From contig BDGG01000006.1 in assembly GCA_001949185.1 (NCBI GenBank), positions 1,036,827 to 1,100,826 on the forward strand: a DNA stretch of 64,000 bases, given 5' to 3'. Below are positions 11,740 to 23,292 of the stretch, in pieces. A program made the translations under genes and the position numbers. The notes under the pieces were generated by a model. The model made no database searches, was not told where the DNA came from, and saw only the letters and a program-made list of their open reading frames with translations. Numbering within the stretch: the stretch's first letter is position 1; each line of letters starts with the position of its first letter. Origin of the DNA: Ramazzottius varieornatus. Its lineage: Eukaryota > Tardigrada > Eutardigrada > Parachela > Ramazzottiidae.

Positions 11740-14606
11740 TCATTCTGGAACTTCAGGACCGAAGACCACATAACCCATTCCCAAGAACCTGTACATCAGC
11801 TCCACATCCTTCTCCGCTTGCCGAATGTTCTCTGTAGTGAACTCTGCACAAAACCTCTCCAAAGAAACTACAAAGAGAAACACTTGCTTGAAAACACGCT
11901 CTAACAGTACTAGTATCCAAATTCAATAAGTCTACTATTACTTCCAGAGGATGCACTGGCTTTCCGGAGGAACGCGATGTCTTCCTCGTTCAACAGAAAT
12001 GAAGGTACAGGCAGCATGTCCACTATGCTTTTCGGCAGCCAAGTTTCTAACACACGCTCCGGAACTGGGAGGGACTCCGTCTCAGCTGAAGTTGTCTCAG
12101 GAGAGCGAACAGGAGAAACTCGACCTAAGGTGTATTCGATCTGTTCTACTGTTTCGTCTATTCGTAACGGTGGAAGTTCCAATCTGCTAGAGTCAGATCT
12201 CTCTTGTGCCGTGTCGGCTTGCGTTAGATATGGTAGCACTGAGTCCGGTTGTTCAAGTGGAAAATTACCAGGGGCAGTGTTTGTGAGATCTGGTGGTGAG
12301 CGCGTGCTGACTATTGGAGAATTTTCTGAAGTGGTTTGATCAGATTTACTGTCTTGATTCATGTCTGACTTCTGGAGATCTGTGTTACAGCTGGCTAGTT
12401 GATCGAGGTATTCGCCAGGAGGTCGCCTGGAAAATTCGTCACATTGGACCTGAGGAGAGGAGCATAGAGCTGAGGCAGGAAAAACTCCGGTGGAACTACT
12501 CTGAGCTTTGACGTTTTGGCATTGTGCGTTTTCCGGAGTCACCGGACTCTTTTCAAAAGACTCGGAAAGAACCTTCAGTTGTTCGTGAAACTGTTGACGA
12601 AGTACGGGCAGGTGATCGGCGATGGCCTTGTCGTAACTTTCCTACGATAAAAAAACCAGTCAGAACCTTACGTCCACAGTCTGTGCGTGTGACGCACCGC
12701 GGAAACTGGACAGTTTTCGTACGATAAATACTGGACAATAAAGCGGGCCGAGCTTACCGAAATTAAGTCATTAGTCCTCCTCACGACAGGCCGTAAAGCT
12801 CCGTTGATTGTGTTGATCTTGAAAGTGGATTACAAAGTTTCGCTTTCAAGATAAGCAGCGCTCGAGTAGCTTATCTCGGAAGCGAAAACGAATTATTCTC
12901 TGCACACTTCTCAAAATTTCAAATTTCCATTTCTCAGCTGATCTCTGTCTGCACAGTGCTTCACGTTGCGAGATACCGTTTCACGTATGCGCTTCTTGAT
13001 ACCTATTAGTGTCGGAGATATCGGCAGACAGAGACTAGCCAGAGAGAAAACCATGAATTTCAGCCTAGTCAGGAGGCAAAGTTTGCCTACAAACCTACCC
13101 CGCAAAACTCGCGCATTCCCGCTCCCGTTTCCGATACTTTGGAAAAACGCAATTTCGCCTCACTCACGACTAATTTCCGTTGATCAAGCAAACTTAACTT
13201 TTAAATCCACCGTTTGCGACATAAACAGCTCGTCGTGAGGAGGACTAATGGTTCAGGTTGACTGCTGTTTTTCGGATATGACACACCCAGTCAGCCTTTT
13301 TGTCACCATGATTTTTACGCCTACATTCGTTTGTACCTTGGAGTGGCCTGTCGCTGCAAAGATGGCCTCTTCCACTGCCTCGATTTGGACCACTATGGAG
13401 TAGTAGATGGCCACAGACTTGAGGTTGGGTTCGTACAGTGGACCAAAGACCTGTCGCAGTCTACAAAAGACAACCAGGAACGGTTAGGCCACGTAAAACC
13501 CCGGGGAAGGTACGGCGAGAGTGGCTGAGTGACTTACAAATTATCTGAGAGCACTCTTCGTGCTTTGCCTGTCCGCATTGCAATGTTGAGGGGTATCTGG
13601 AACCTGTGAGGCTGTGGAGAAGGTCCAGTCTGAGCACTAGAAGGTGAGGTGCTGGTGGTGGAGGAATTCGATGATGAAGAGAGCTTTCTTCGGAGCATCT
13701 GCGTGAGCAGTGGCTGCGAGAATGCACCTGGCATTGCCGGGGATGACTGAGGAGGTAGTTGTGATCGAGAAGTGGTTGATAAGTTCAGAGGTGACTGTGC
13801 TGGAACGGCTTGTACGGAGGGAGGAACGCTGTTCACCGTGGCGAAAGCACCTGCAGCGACCAACGGTCAACACAGTCAGAGCCAATCAATCAATAACAAT
13901 GTAAATCAATCGAACTGGCAAGAGATGGACAGCTGAAACAGAAACCAGGTCTGCTTTGGTCAGCCAGTACGTGAATGGGCCCTGATTTCTATTATAAATG
14001 CCATTTCGACAAGATGACGTAACATGACCTGATTCGGACGTGATGCAGACCTGATGCGTCATGTAATGCTATGTCACACAAGCATACTAAAATTTTGATT
14101 TCAGAAAGCGGAAAATTCGGAGGATTTCTTCACGAGAGTTTCTTCTTACGAGCAACAATTTCATCTTGGTTAGGTCTTTGAAGGATATCTCTGATGGGCA
14201 GACAGACGGGGCATTCCGCAGCGACACAGCTTTTCCAGTGGCCAAAGATAGCTGTTGTCGTCGCGCAATTTGTCACTGTAAAACCAAACTCATGATATGG
14301 AGGACAATGGAGAAACAGATATCACAAAAATTTACCTGTGCAATTTCTTCCATTTCTACAGGTGTTCATATGGTAAAGCAACTGACGAATGCTCAGACAG
14401 TATGAATCAGTGCACAGCATTTCTGCTGGAGGGGCATCAGAGTGAAGGAGGCCAGAGTGATTAGCGTAGGGCAAACTACCTTCTCGGCAGCGTTCAGCGT
14501 AGACAAAGACCAGCAGGTGCCTCCGAATAGTCTCCCGACGTCTACGTGACTCTTCTACTGTTGGGTAAGAGCCGGAGCTCACCAGGGAGGGGATAACAGA
14601 CGACAT
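11740..14606 (-). CDS. Short CBP/p300-like protein with TAZ1 and KIX modules
   Basis: Six exons (14606-14336, 14275-14150, 13850-13538, 13460-13337, 12641-11942, 11867-11740) join in frame to 553 residues. Residues about 20-140 form a TAZ zinc finger: a helix RETIRRHLLVFVYAERC, then CxxxxC/H repeats ending HMNTCRNGRNCT, FGHWKSC and ECPVCLPIRDIL, which closely follows TAZ1 of CBP/p300. A Ser/Pro-rich linker with PLLTQMLRRKL follows. Exons 3-5 then give a KIX-like helical region (about residues 220-300; LLRQVFGPLYEP, VEEAIFAATGHSKESYDKA). The rest is acidic and low in complexity, with a short helical tail before the stop. TAZ1 and KIX bind transcription-factor activation domains. There is no bromodomain, acetyltransferase, TAZ2 or ZZ domain, so it could recruit or compete but not acetylate. 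The ATG at 14606 is the first in frame; an upstream exon is possible. A MITE sits in intron 4. Confidence 0.7.
12770..13249. mobile_element. MITE, TIR ATTAGTCCTCCTCACGAC, copy 2
   Basis: 480 bp inside intron 4 of the CBP-like gene. Perfect 18-bp ends ATTAGTCCTCCTCACGAC and GTCGTGAGGAGGACTAAT. The body is nearly identical to 4641-5105, so both copies are recent. A solo end of the family lies at 61062-61088. Confidence 0.85.
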
Positions 14607-16019
14607 CCTCCCAAACGATGCTGTAAATAATAAAGCTGATCAAGTTTCAGCCCGTCACAACATCAAGTTTCCGTTCGCTATTCAACCCGTGGAAACCATC
14701 CGTCATCGCACTCAACATATCAGTCCGTCATCTGTGATAACGCAGGGTCATAAATCTTCAATGTAGCTATTTTTATGACCGAACAAATTAATAAACGATG
14801 AAAGCTTCAGATCTTCCAAATAAATGCGGCCGCGAAATCAAAATATACATGTGACATTACACAGTACATCACATTAGAATTCAAAGTTATTACATAATAT
14901 GTAGTTACTATCCTAACGTGATACAGTTTACAGAAAGAAGTCCAGCAAAGGAAACCAGATAGATCAGGGATTCGGGTCTCTGAATATTAGTGATTGACGT
15001 CGTGTCGGTGATCAAGTGGATTTCGGTCGTGAAGTGAGAATGATAACATGTATCGAGCGACAAGGCCATTAAGAATATCACGCCGTCATAACGCCACCGT
15101 ATGGCCCCGTTCGTTCTCGCAATTTGATTCTCTTCAGTCTCTGCGTGGTCTTCCTTCCATCCATCGGTCGACAGTTCCCAGCAGGCCTCTTCACATTACT
15201 CATTCAAAGATCTATGATAATCCAGAAAAGAGAGACATTCCACGAAGCTAACGAAGCTTGACATGGAGCGCGGAGCATATTCTTTCATTCCACTGACACA
15301 CAATGGGCGGAGGGGAATTGATCATCCCGCAGGGAAAGCTTCCTTCCGGTTTCCTTCCGCACTTATTACCTTGCAAATTACGTCAGACAAGACGGAAAAT
15401 TCATATGATGTTAGGATCAACATCATAGACTTTTTTGTGAGCTTTTTTCCATGAACATTCGAAAGGCGATCATTAAGTTAGAGTCAGTAAGCAAAGGGCA
15501 AAAACCATTCCTCATTAAGTTAGGCATGTATGAAGTATGACATAACTCTAACAGTCAAACCAATTATAGTCAGACAGAAAAAGTCAAATGAATAAATAAT
15601 GGAAAGAGACTAACTCAAGATAAGAAATTCCCCACCAACCAAACAGAAAAGAGTCAACTCTGTCCCATCGTCCCAATGCAATCATTTCTATTCTATAAAA
15701 CACATCTATGCCAAAAGCCTTCCTGCTTTCGAAGTATAAACTCCCTTTGAATTCACGGGCAAAAAACTTCGTGAACGGGGCCAAAATGAGAATGATCGTT
15801 TAGAAGCGTCGCAAAACAACGCTTCGAAACAACCGTCCCATGTGTCACAGTCTTCATCGGCATCGGAGAGAAACAAGCCCCACAAGGCTTGCTTCTTGGT
15901 CCGACACATCCATATCTTTTGAGCAATGAAAGAGTCCCTGCAAGGCGGAAACACAGCTTTTGAAAATTCGTTTCTCATATGATTTGGAACCTGCTAAACG
16001 AAGCTCACTAGATCTAATT
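14607..16019. other. Gap between the CBP-like gene and eIF4G
   Basis: 5' flank of the CBP-like gene and 3' flank of eIF4G (both minus strand). No supported gene or RNA. Confidence 0.5.
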
Positions 16020-16255
16020 TTTTCCAGTGGCGCATACTTCCAGCCATCAACACTGAGAGCCGCCGCTACTTTGAAGAACAACGAGATCTTTTCTCCAAGT
16101 GGCGCACGCTATCGGCCAACAACAGCGACAACACTGAAAACGCGCGCCATCTGCGAACTCGACAAGATCGGTTTTCTCAAGTGGCGCACTCTTTGAGCTA
16201 CAAACTTCAACAGCCTGCGTCACTCAAGAAAGACAATCTTGTCGAGTTTCTTGGC
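16020..16255. repeat. Palindromic GTGGCGCAC repeat array downstream of eIF4G
   Basis: Three or four diverged units, for example CAAGTGGCGCACGCTATC with a later partner ACGCGCGCCATCT, separated by ACAAGATCGGTTTTCTC-type spacers. It is the only clear array not inside an intron; it lies just past the eIF4G stop, perhaps in the 3' UTR. Confidence 0.7.
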
Positions 16256-16359
16256 TGAGCTGCCGTCTACATTACAGCTATCAATTTGGAAGTCGCGTGT
16301 TCGATTCTGTATTTTGATAGAATCTGCAGTTTTCAAAGTCAAATTCCGATTTACCAATG

Positions 16360-19300
16360 CTACTGGAGCAGTTTGGCCCAAGCGGGATCCTTGTTGACCA
16401 AGCTCTCCTTCTGGTCGGAAGCTATCCTGTCGGGCTCGTTCAGCCACTTGCGGAAAGTACTGTGGTACTTCTCAACGTCGCTCTTCCCGAAGACCTCATC
16501 GAGTCTGTCCACGGGGAAGATCTCCGCCAGGATCAGTGGACCCATCATTTCCACCAAGTACTCCTTGTACTGCGGAACGTCCATCTCGATGTCTTCTGTC
16601 AGAGCGACGGCTTGTCCAAACCTAACACACAGAAACCATGAATTTTCGATATAACAACAGTCGACCGACAGAAAGACGTACCCGTTGACGAGAGTCTCCG
16701 GAGGTAGACTGCCTTCTTTGGCCAAACCCATGAGCAGCGCCACATGCTTCGGCCTGTCAGGCTTCTTGGCTTCGACATACAAATTCGCAGCTACCGTCAC
16801 GATAAACCGCTCTTTCTGGTCCGGACTTAGTCTGGCGAGTTGACTCGAGGCACCGCTAAGTTCCTCCTGTCAAACAGAAAAGATGTACCTTCGCAAAATG
16901 TCGCCATCCTCCATACTTTTTAGCTGAGAGGCCGGCAATGAACCTTCAAGTTTCATTATTTCAAGTGGCGCAGGCTTTCAGCTAACAACAACACAAAAGT
17001 GCGCCGCTTGAGAAAAGAATGTCGTCGAGTTTTTGTGCCGACTTCCCACTCGAACAAACCCGAACCAACGATACAAAACACCCCATTTGGTCCACATTTT
17101 ACCCAGAAGAAACCTCGTACCTGCATTTCGGCATCGTCAGCGTTGAGGAAGGAAGCCACCAGATGCTTGGTGAAGTCTTCCAGTTCCTCTTCCGGAACCG
17201 GTCCTTGTTCTTTCGGCTCCTCGTTCCTCTCATCCGTCGGTACATTCATGGGTGAGCCCATCCTGGGTGTAGGTGCCGGTGTAATTTGTGGTGAGCCTTG
17301 GTTGGAGGAAGATTCCGTCATCGGGCTGCCAACTCGCATGTCCGGTGTGTTCGTCAGCGAACCCCGATGCTCACCCCGTGACATGCTGTTCTCCCGACTG
17401 TTGGTTGCCGAACGATTCGGGTTGTCCATCCTGCAAAATCAAAAGCGTAAAATACGTGCAGAAATTTCTCTTCATAAAATTTCCCTAAGCTTCAACGATT
17501 CAGCCAGCGAAAAACGTATATGTAGCTGGACAGACGAGATGAGTCAAGTCGCGCACGATTTCAGTATCACTGGCTGAGAGCGTGCGGCGTGTAGAAAAAA
17601 CAACCTTGTTATTTTGTCAAGTGGCGCAAGTTCTCGTTGTTACTGGCTGAACGGGTGCGTCACTTGCGAAAACGATCTAAATCAATTCGTTGGCCAAGCT
17701 CCTGCGTGTTCTAAAAAAGGGACAGCTTCTCATACCGGTTGCCGAAAGGACCCAATGACGTTCTAGGCGGAGGATTCAGCGAGCCGCTACCACTCGTCCA
17801 CCTTTGAGGTCCCAAGGTGACTGGTCCCCCACTAGCGCCTCCTGATCCTTGACGATCCTACAGAAGTCCCACCACAGAAGTTAATGTTCGTTTCTGACTC
17901 ACTGAAAAGGCAGTACAGAATACTCACCGATTGTCCGACCATGGACAAGAATTTATTGGGCTTGCTGGCCACGCTGCTAGTCTTGACAGCCGACGCTGGC
18001 TGGCCCATCTGTCCGCCCTGTCGGCCATCTCTTCCAGCCATACCCGCACCTCCCTGCATGTTGTTCATGGCGTTCGGCACCGACCTCACGGATTTTATAC
18101 CACCAGCCAGATGTGGAGGTGGTTGACGGCTTCTGTCCGGTCCCATTGGTGGTCGTCCTTGTGGCATAGGCGGTGGCAGTTGGTGTATAGCCGTCATCGT
18201 TTCAGCTTTCGACTGTGCTTCCTCCTTCATCTTCTCTTGTCGCACTTCCTCCTTGGTCTTGAGGCCCTTGGAAGCGTTGAGTTTTCTTGGCACAAAGTTG
18301 TTATTCTTCAGGTCGATGGCGTCTTGCATCAGGAAACGGATGCGGGAAGACGTTACTTTCAGATCGATCATCTTTTGCAGCTGATCAAAAAAGAACTTCA
18401 CACTCTGCAACGAAAATGAACATCGTCCGTGTCCACATGCTTTCGTATAGATGCGTAATGAAAACCTTGTCTTTTTGGAAAGCAACAACGGCGAGTTTAA
18501 CCGTACAAAATGAAACCCAGGTTCGTTCAACCGGACGACACCAGGAGACAAGCTCGATTTCTATTCCGGCTAGCCAAACCTCACTTTTGCTTACCGTTAC
18601 GAATTCAGGTTTGACGATCTTCTGCGAACAAGTCATCAGGAGTTTACAGAGACATTCCATCTTCTCTTCATCGGCATCTTTAAAGTCGGGTCTTTTGGGA
18701 AGAAGCCTTTGGAAGCAGCTGAGAATGACACGGTCCGTCAACATGTCGAACTTGTACAACTCCGAAATGAACCTAAAAAGAAATCACAATGTTAGAACGA
18801 TGGTTTCTCTAAATTAAAACTCTGCGAAGCATCATCGAAGATCACAATCTCATTTTCACTAACGAAACAACTTTTCATCGAAGATCACGGCAAGTGGGAG
18901 GTCGGCAAGAAAATTGACAAGATTGTTTTCTCAAGTAACGCATTCCCTCAGCGCCACTAGCTGAAAGAGTGCGCCACTTCAGAAGTGCGGTCTCATCGTA
19001 TTCCCAAGTGGCGCACGCTTGCGGCGAACAACAGTTAACCCGTGCGCCACTTGGAAGAAGGATTCTGGGATTTTGCTTGCCCAGCTCTCATTCTTGAATA
19101 TCCATTTTTAAATCACAAACTTACGTAATATTTCCGACGTAGTGTCGTTTAGCCTTGACCCTCTTTTGTTCGGCAACTTCCGGGTCGACCGTCACGTCTT
19201 CCTTGTCCTTGTCAGACTCTTGTTCTTCTCTTTCCGTCTTCTCGAAGTAATGCTGCGCGCGTTGCAGCAAGACAGTTCGGAACTTCATAGCTTGAGCGGG

Positions 19301-22300
19301 GTTTCCCTTGTCGTCCACCTCCCCAGGTTCTAGCGGCACCTGTAGGTCGATCAGCTTACGGCACAATTTGGCGTAGATCTCGGCGTAGTTCTGTTCGTCC
19401 AAGGCTTTGTCGAAGATGACGTCGACAGCGCCAACCAAGAGTTCTCCCGACTTTGTGAAAGGCATGTCCAGCATCTTGTTAGACAGCTTCTCGTAGTTGT
19501 TCGGCGAGATCTTGTTCAGCAATGCTCGAACGCTCGAGAGAATCGACTGAAAACACAAGCGAATATTTCAAATAACATTAGAAAAATCATGCTTGGAAAG
19601 ATATTGTGGAATAATTCACTGTACCTCTTTCTCAGCTTCTTCAGAGTCGATCTGGACCTTGTCCTTCTTATAGCTCGGCTTCCAGGCGTTTTCACTGCTT
19701 GCAATGCTAGCGCTGAGGTCGCGATTCAGTGTGATGACGCGCTGCTGATGTTCTTCTTGTTGGAAGTTCCTGCTCGAGTTCACTCTGGGCATCTGCGGTC
19801 CACGTTGATCGTACCCACCACCGCCACCTCCTCTTCCTTGGCCTTGACCATGATACTGGTCATTCTACAAAACATAAACCCGTCAGCACCATCCAAACAT
19901 GGACCGAAATCTCGACAGACAAACTCGACAGGATCATTTCAAGTGGCGCACATTCCCACTGCTGTTGAATGAAAGAATGCATCACTTCAGAAACCGATCT
20001 TGTCAAAACTCCAAGTGGCGCACTTTCTCAAGGTCCACGCGGAAAACGAGCGCCACTTTGAACTCCACCAAGGAATTAACATTTCCAGCTCTTCAAATTT
20101 TTCTAAATTACATCTTATGCTTGAATTTCAAATTAGGTAATTTATTTTGCTCTCGATAAATCTGACTCTAGAATATTTCTTCTGCAGATACCCCCTTACC
20201 CTGTGGCCTCCCTGTCCGCCGCCCCCGCCATCCTTCTTGATGATGGCGTTGACTTTATTCTTCAAGTCATCGGAAGCCATCATATTGCCCTGCTTATATT
20301 TGTTCTCCAGGCTGAGCAGTGCCGAGCGGTCGTACGTCTGCCTGCCAGCCACCTTCTCGAGCTTCTCCATCTCGTGTTCCACCTCCACTTCCCCGTTGAC
20401 GTTCTCCACGGGCCGGTTCTCCGCCTGTCTGTTCTCCTGAACAGCTGGTGGCGGCGTGGCCACATGTGGAGGTCTAGCCAAGCGGGCATCCTGAACTTGT
20501 ACGGACTTCCGGCGGATCTCGGGCATGGCACCCAAGCCCATTCCACGGTCCACGTGAGGCTTGACGGGCTCTTCTGACTTGAGTTCAGGAGTGGCTGTGG
20601 CCGAAGGTCTTCGTGGCTCCAAGGATACCTTTGCGAAAACAAGAAAAAGCGCTAGAAGTATTTGCGACCTTCGTAAACAAACTCGTCAGGATCCCTTCTC
20701 AAGCGGCTCATGTTTACAGCCAGTAGCATTGAAAGCCTGCGCCACTTGGAAAAGTCGTCAACATCCGATTCTAAGTGGCGCACGCTTTCAACCACTAACA
20801 CTTGGAACGTGCGCAACTTTATAGGAAAACTATATCCACTGAATTTCTAGTTGTCTGACGGCCGAGCTTCACAGCACGGAAACGTAAACTACAGAAACCA
20901 AGGAGATACTCCGTACCTTGTCCATTACGGGTTGCGAGGCCTCTGACGGCATAGCGGGAGGCTTGGAAGACGTGTTGGAAGAGGAAGTGACTGTCGGCTG
21001 CGGAGGAGTGTCGCTAGCCTCAGTCTTGACGGAAGGCACATCGGAAACTGGCGGCTTGCTTTCAGGCGTTGTCCTAGCACGATCAGCTTTCGCTGCATCC
21101 TCTGCAACCACACAAAACGCAAAATCAGTCCTTCTGGAATATTTCAAACGAGAATCTCATCCTGCATACACGACGTCGCAGGCTTAGCATAACAGACGGG
21201 TATGCAGGTGGATGCAAAGTTTTCAAAGTTAGTCTCCGGTCTCACAGATGAGAAATAAACCATCATAAATCGAACTAAAATCGAACATAGAATGTATTCT
21301 TACCGTGTGGACGAGTTTCACCGGGCTGCTGTCGCATCTGGTCAGAAGAAGACTGTTGCTGCTGTTGTGAAGAAGTAACACCGGTATCATTCTTCACCAC
21401 AGTCGGACTATCTCCAATCTGACCTACAACACACATCAAAACCTTCCATTCTGCACCACGGAAGCACGCTGACATCATTAAGACAGCTGATGTCAAGATC
21501 GGCCCACCTTTAGACTCTGTATCCTTGGACTTGGGCGCGCCGCCGGAAGACTCGCTGGTTGTGCGGCTAGTGCTACCTCCCTCGTTCATCCGAGCATGGA
21601 TCTGTCGCGCAAAATCGCCCTGGATTGAGCGTTTGAGGTCGTCCTCCGTTGTAGGCTCCTTCTTGTCTTCTGCTGCTACAGATTCGCTCACAGAAGATTG
21701 ACGACTGGTTGGCTCGGAAGTCTGCAACTATAGACCCTATGTCAACCAGTTACCCCTTCTCATCTCATGCACCACCCTACTCTTATCCATTGAATACGTT
21801 CAGTGATGCTGTATGCAGGCGAACGAACTAATTTCCACGTGCATGACCCACGTGCATGACCCACGTGCATGACCCACGTGCATGACCCACGTGCATGACC
21901 CACGTGCATACAGCTCATAGTTTCACCACTCATCCGTGAGTATGCAGGTACGTGACGCACTATCACGCTTATCACCCGCCTGCACACTACTGGACTGTAA
22001 GTCAACCCCAGAACCAGTGTGCTGGTGCATGAAGTTCTTGACTGGCACATACCTGGCTGGCATCAGCTGGTACAGCAGCGGCTTTGGGTTTCTCATCGGT
22101 TTTCGGGATATCCACCACAGATCCACTCTTGGGATCAGTAAAGACCAGGACATTTTTTTTCCGTTCGGGCAATGGCTTCGTCGCGATCGGAACTGAAGGC
22201 GTACGACCTGGTGCCTGACCCGGCACGAAGAGCGGATCAGTCTGCCAGTAAGGGCGTACTGGAGGTCCGACACCAGGGGGTCTAGGCGCGAAGCTGGGTG

Positions 22301-23292
22301 TTCCAGGCGCTGCTCCAGTTGTCTGAGCTACCACGTCGGGGACCGAAAAACGAGGAGCAGCATTTATGCCAGGCTGACCAGCTCCACCTGTAGAGACACT
22401 CGGCGAGACGCTGCCCTGCGGCGAAGGGTAGCCTTGCGAAAGTGCGCCACTTGGACCGGGCACGAAAGCTACAAGAGAAAAATACATCGCTAATTTCCAT
22501 CCCCCTCACTTACAATCTAGTGAGTTCCGTTATAAGATTACGCTTCATGATAGCGGCGGTCATCTTTAAATATTGATTCTGACGTACCAACACATACTGC
22601 TATTCAGTTTTGACCAATTTGGAGACGATAATTTAGACGTCGTGCCTTTTTCTGCCGAAACAAACAGTCTGCGACTTACCAGGTTGATTCGGGTTGAACT
22701 GAGGAGCGACGAGTGCGCCAGCAGGCATGTAGAAGCCACCTTGTACGGGAGAAGTACCGTAGGACATCGGCATTGCCTGCCAAACCAAGAAGCGTTAGAA
22801 AAAGAAACGAGGTAACTGGTCAATAACCTGCATACATTCGCCCTCTCCAAGTACACACTGGGCAAGTATGCAGCTACGTGCTTTTCTGCAGTATTTACGG
22901 CCATCTACCTGTGGCATTCTCTGTGGCATCTGTTGGCCAGGTATCTGTTGAGGACTGTAGTATGGCATTCCGCCCATGGGCATGGTCATGACTACTCCTC
23001 CTGGGACGAAAGGGCTCTGTGGTGGGAAGGAATACATGCCCGGCATCATGGCCGGGTTGAATGCCTGACCATTCTGCATGAACTGCGGCGGTGGTGGTCC
23101 TTGGTGGTTGCTCATGCCTTGCTGGCCTGGAGGAAGGTATCCGCCAGCACCTCCTGGTGCACTATTCTGGTTGGGGTAGCTGCCCGACGTCGTTCGGGCT
23201 TTCTGAGGAGCAGAAGGCGGCCGATGCCGAATATTCTGCTGCTGTGACTGCTGCTGGCCACTGTTGAAATTAACCACGTTGGTAGTTTCCAT
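16360..23292 (-). CDS. EIF4G: Eukaryotic translation initiation factor 4 gamma
   Basis: Scaffold of the cytoplasmic eIF4F complex, linking eIF4E, eIF4A and eIF3 to bring mRNA to the 40S ribosome. Fifteen coding exons (23292-22909, 22776-22680, 22468-22053, 21721-21508, 21423-21304, 21101-20917, 20628-20200, 19864-19625, 19546-19125, 18772-18595, 18404-17928, 17857-17736, 17430-17121, 16866-16682, 16621-16360) stay in frame for 1346 residues. The N-terminus is Gln/Pro/Gly-rich. Residues 571-577, YDRSALL, are a canonical YX4L-phi eIF4E-binding site. MIF4G follows in exons 9-11 (about 695-930, starting SILSSVRALLNKISPNNYEKL), and MA3 in exons 13-15 (about 1190-1346, including VAANLYVEAKKPDRPKHVAL). 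Translation stops right after MA3 at AWAKLLQ, so the W2 (Mnk-binding) domain of vertebrate eIF4G is absent. The ATG follows a TTTGCAG acceptor, implying a non-coding first exon. Introns 6, 7, 9, 12 and 13 carry palindromic repeats. Confidence 0.95.
16960..17012. repeat. Palindromic GTGGCGCA unit in eIF4G intron 13
   Basis: TCAAGTGGCGCAGGCTTTCA pairs with AAAGTGCGCCGCTTGAG across a short A/C-rich loop. Confidence 0.75.
17540..17690. repeat. Palindromic repeat array in eIF4G intron 12
   Basis: Two diverged units, including TCAAGTGGCGCAAGTTCTCG and partner GGGTGCGTCACTTGCG. Confidence 0.7.
18930..19065. repeat. Palindromic repeat array in eIF4G intron 9
   Basis: Two units. The second is clear: CCAAGTGGCGCACGCTTGCG ... 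CGTGCGCCACTTGG. Confidence 0.75.
19935..20062. repeat. Palindromic repeat array in eIF4G intron 7
   Basis: Two units: TCAAGTGGCGCACATTCC ... ATGCATCACTTCAG, then CCAAGTGGCGCACTTTCTC ... GAGCGCCACTTTG. Confidence 0.7.
20692..20825. repeat. Palindromic repeat array in eIF4G intron 6
   Basis: Two units: a diverged left arm TCAAGCGGCTCATG pairs with CCTGCGCCACTTGG; then CTAAGTGGCGCACGCTTTCA with ACGTGCGCAACTT. Confidence 0.7.
21836..21909. repeat. Tandem repeat of CACGTGCATGACC
   Basis: Five exact 13-nt units and a partial sixth, in eIF4G intron 3 just beyond the breakpoint of the inverted duplication. Each unit holds CACGTG, an E-box-like palindrome. A minisatellite, not a CRISPR array: there are no spacers. 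Confidence 0.95.

Noticed and set aside
18287-18817. 176-codon plus-strand frame
   Set aside because: Antisense to eIF4G MIF4G exons and their intron.
21836-21909. Possible CRISPR array
   Set aside because: Units are contiguous with no spacers, in a eukaryotic intron.
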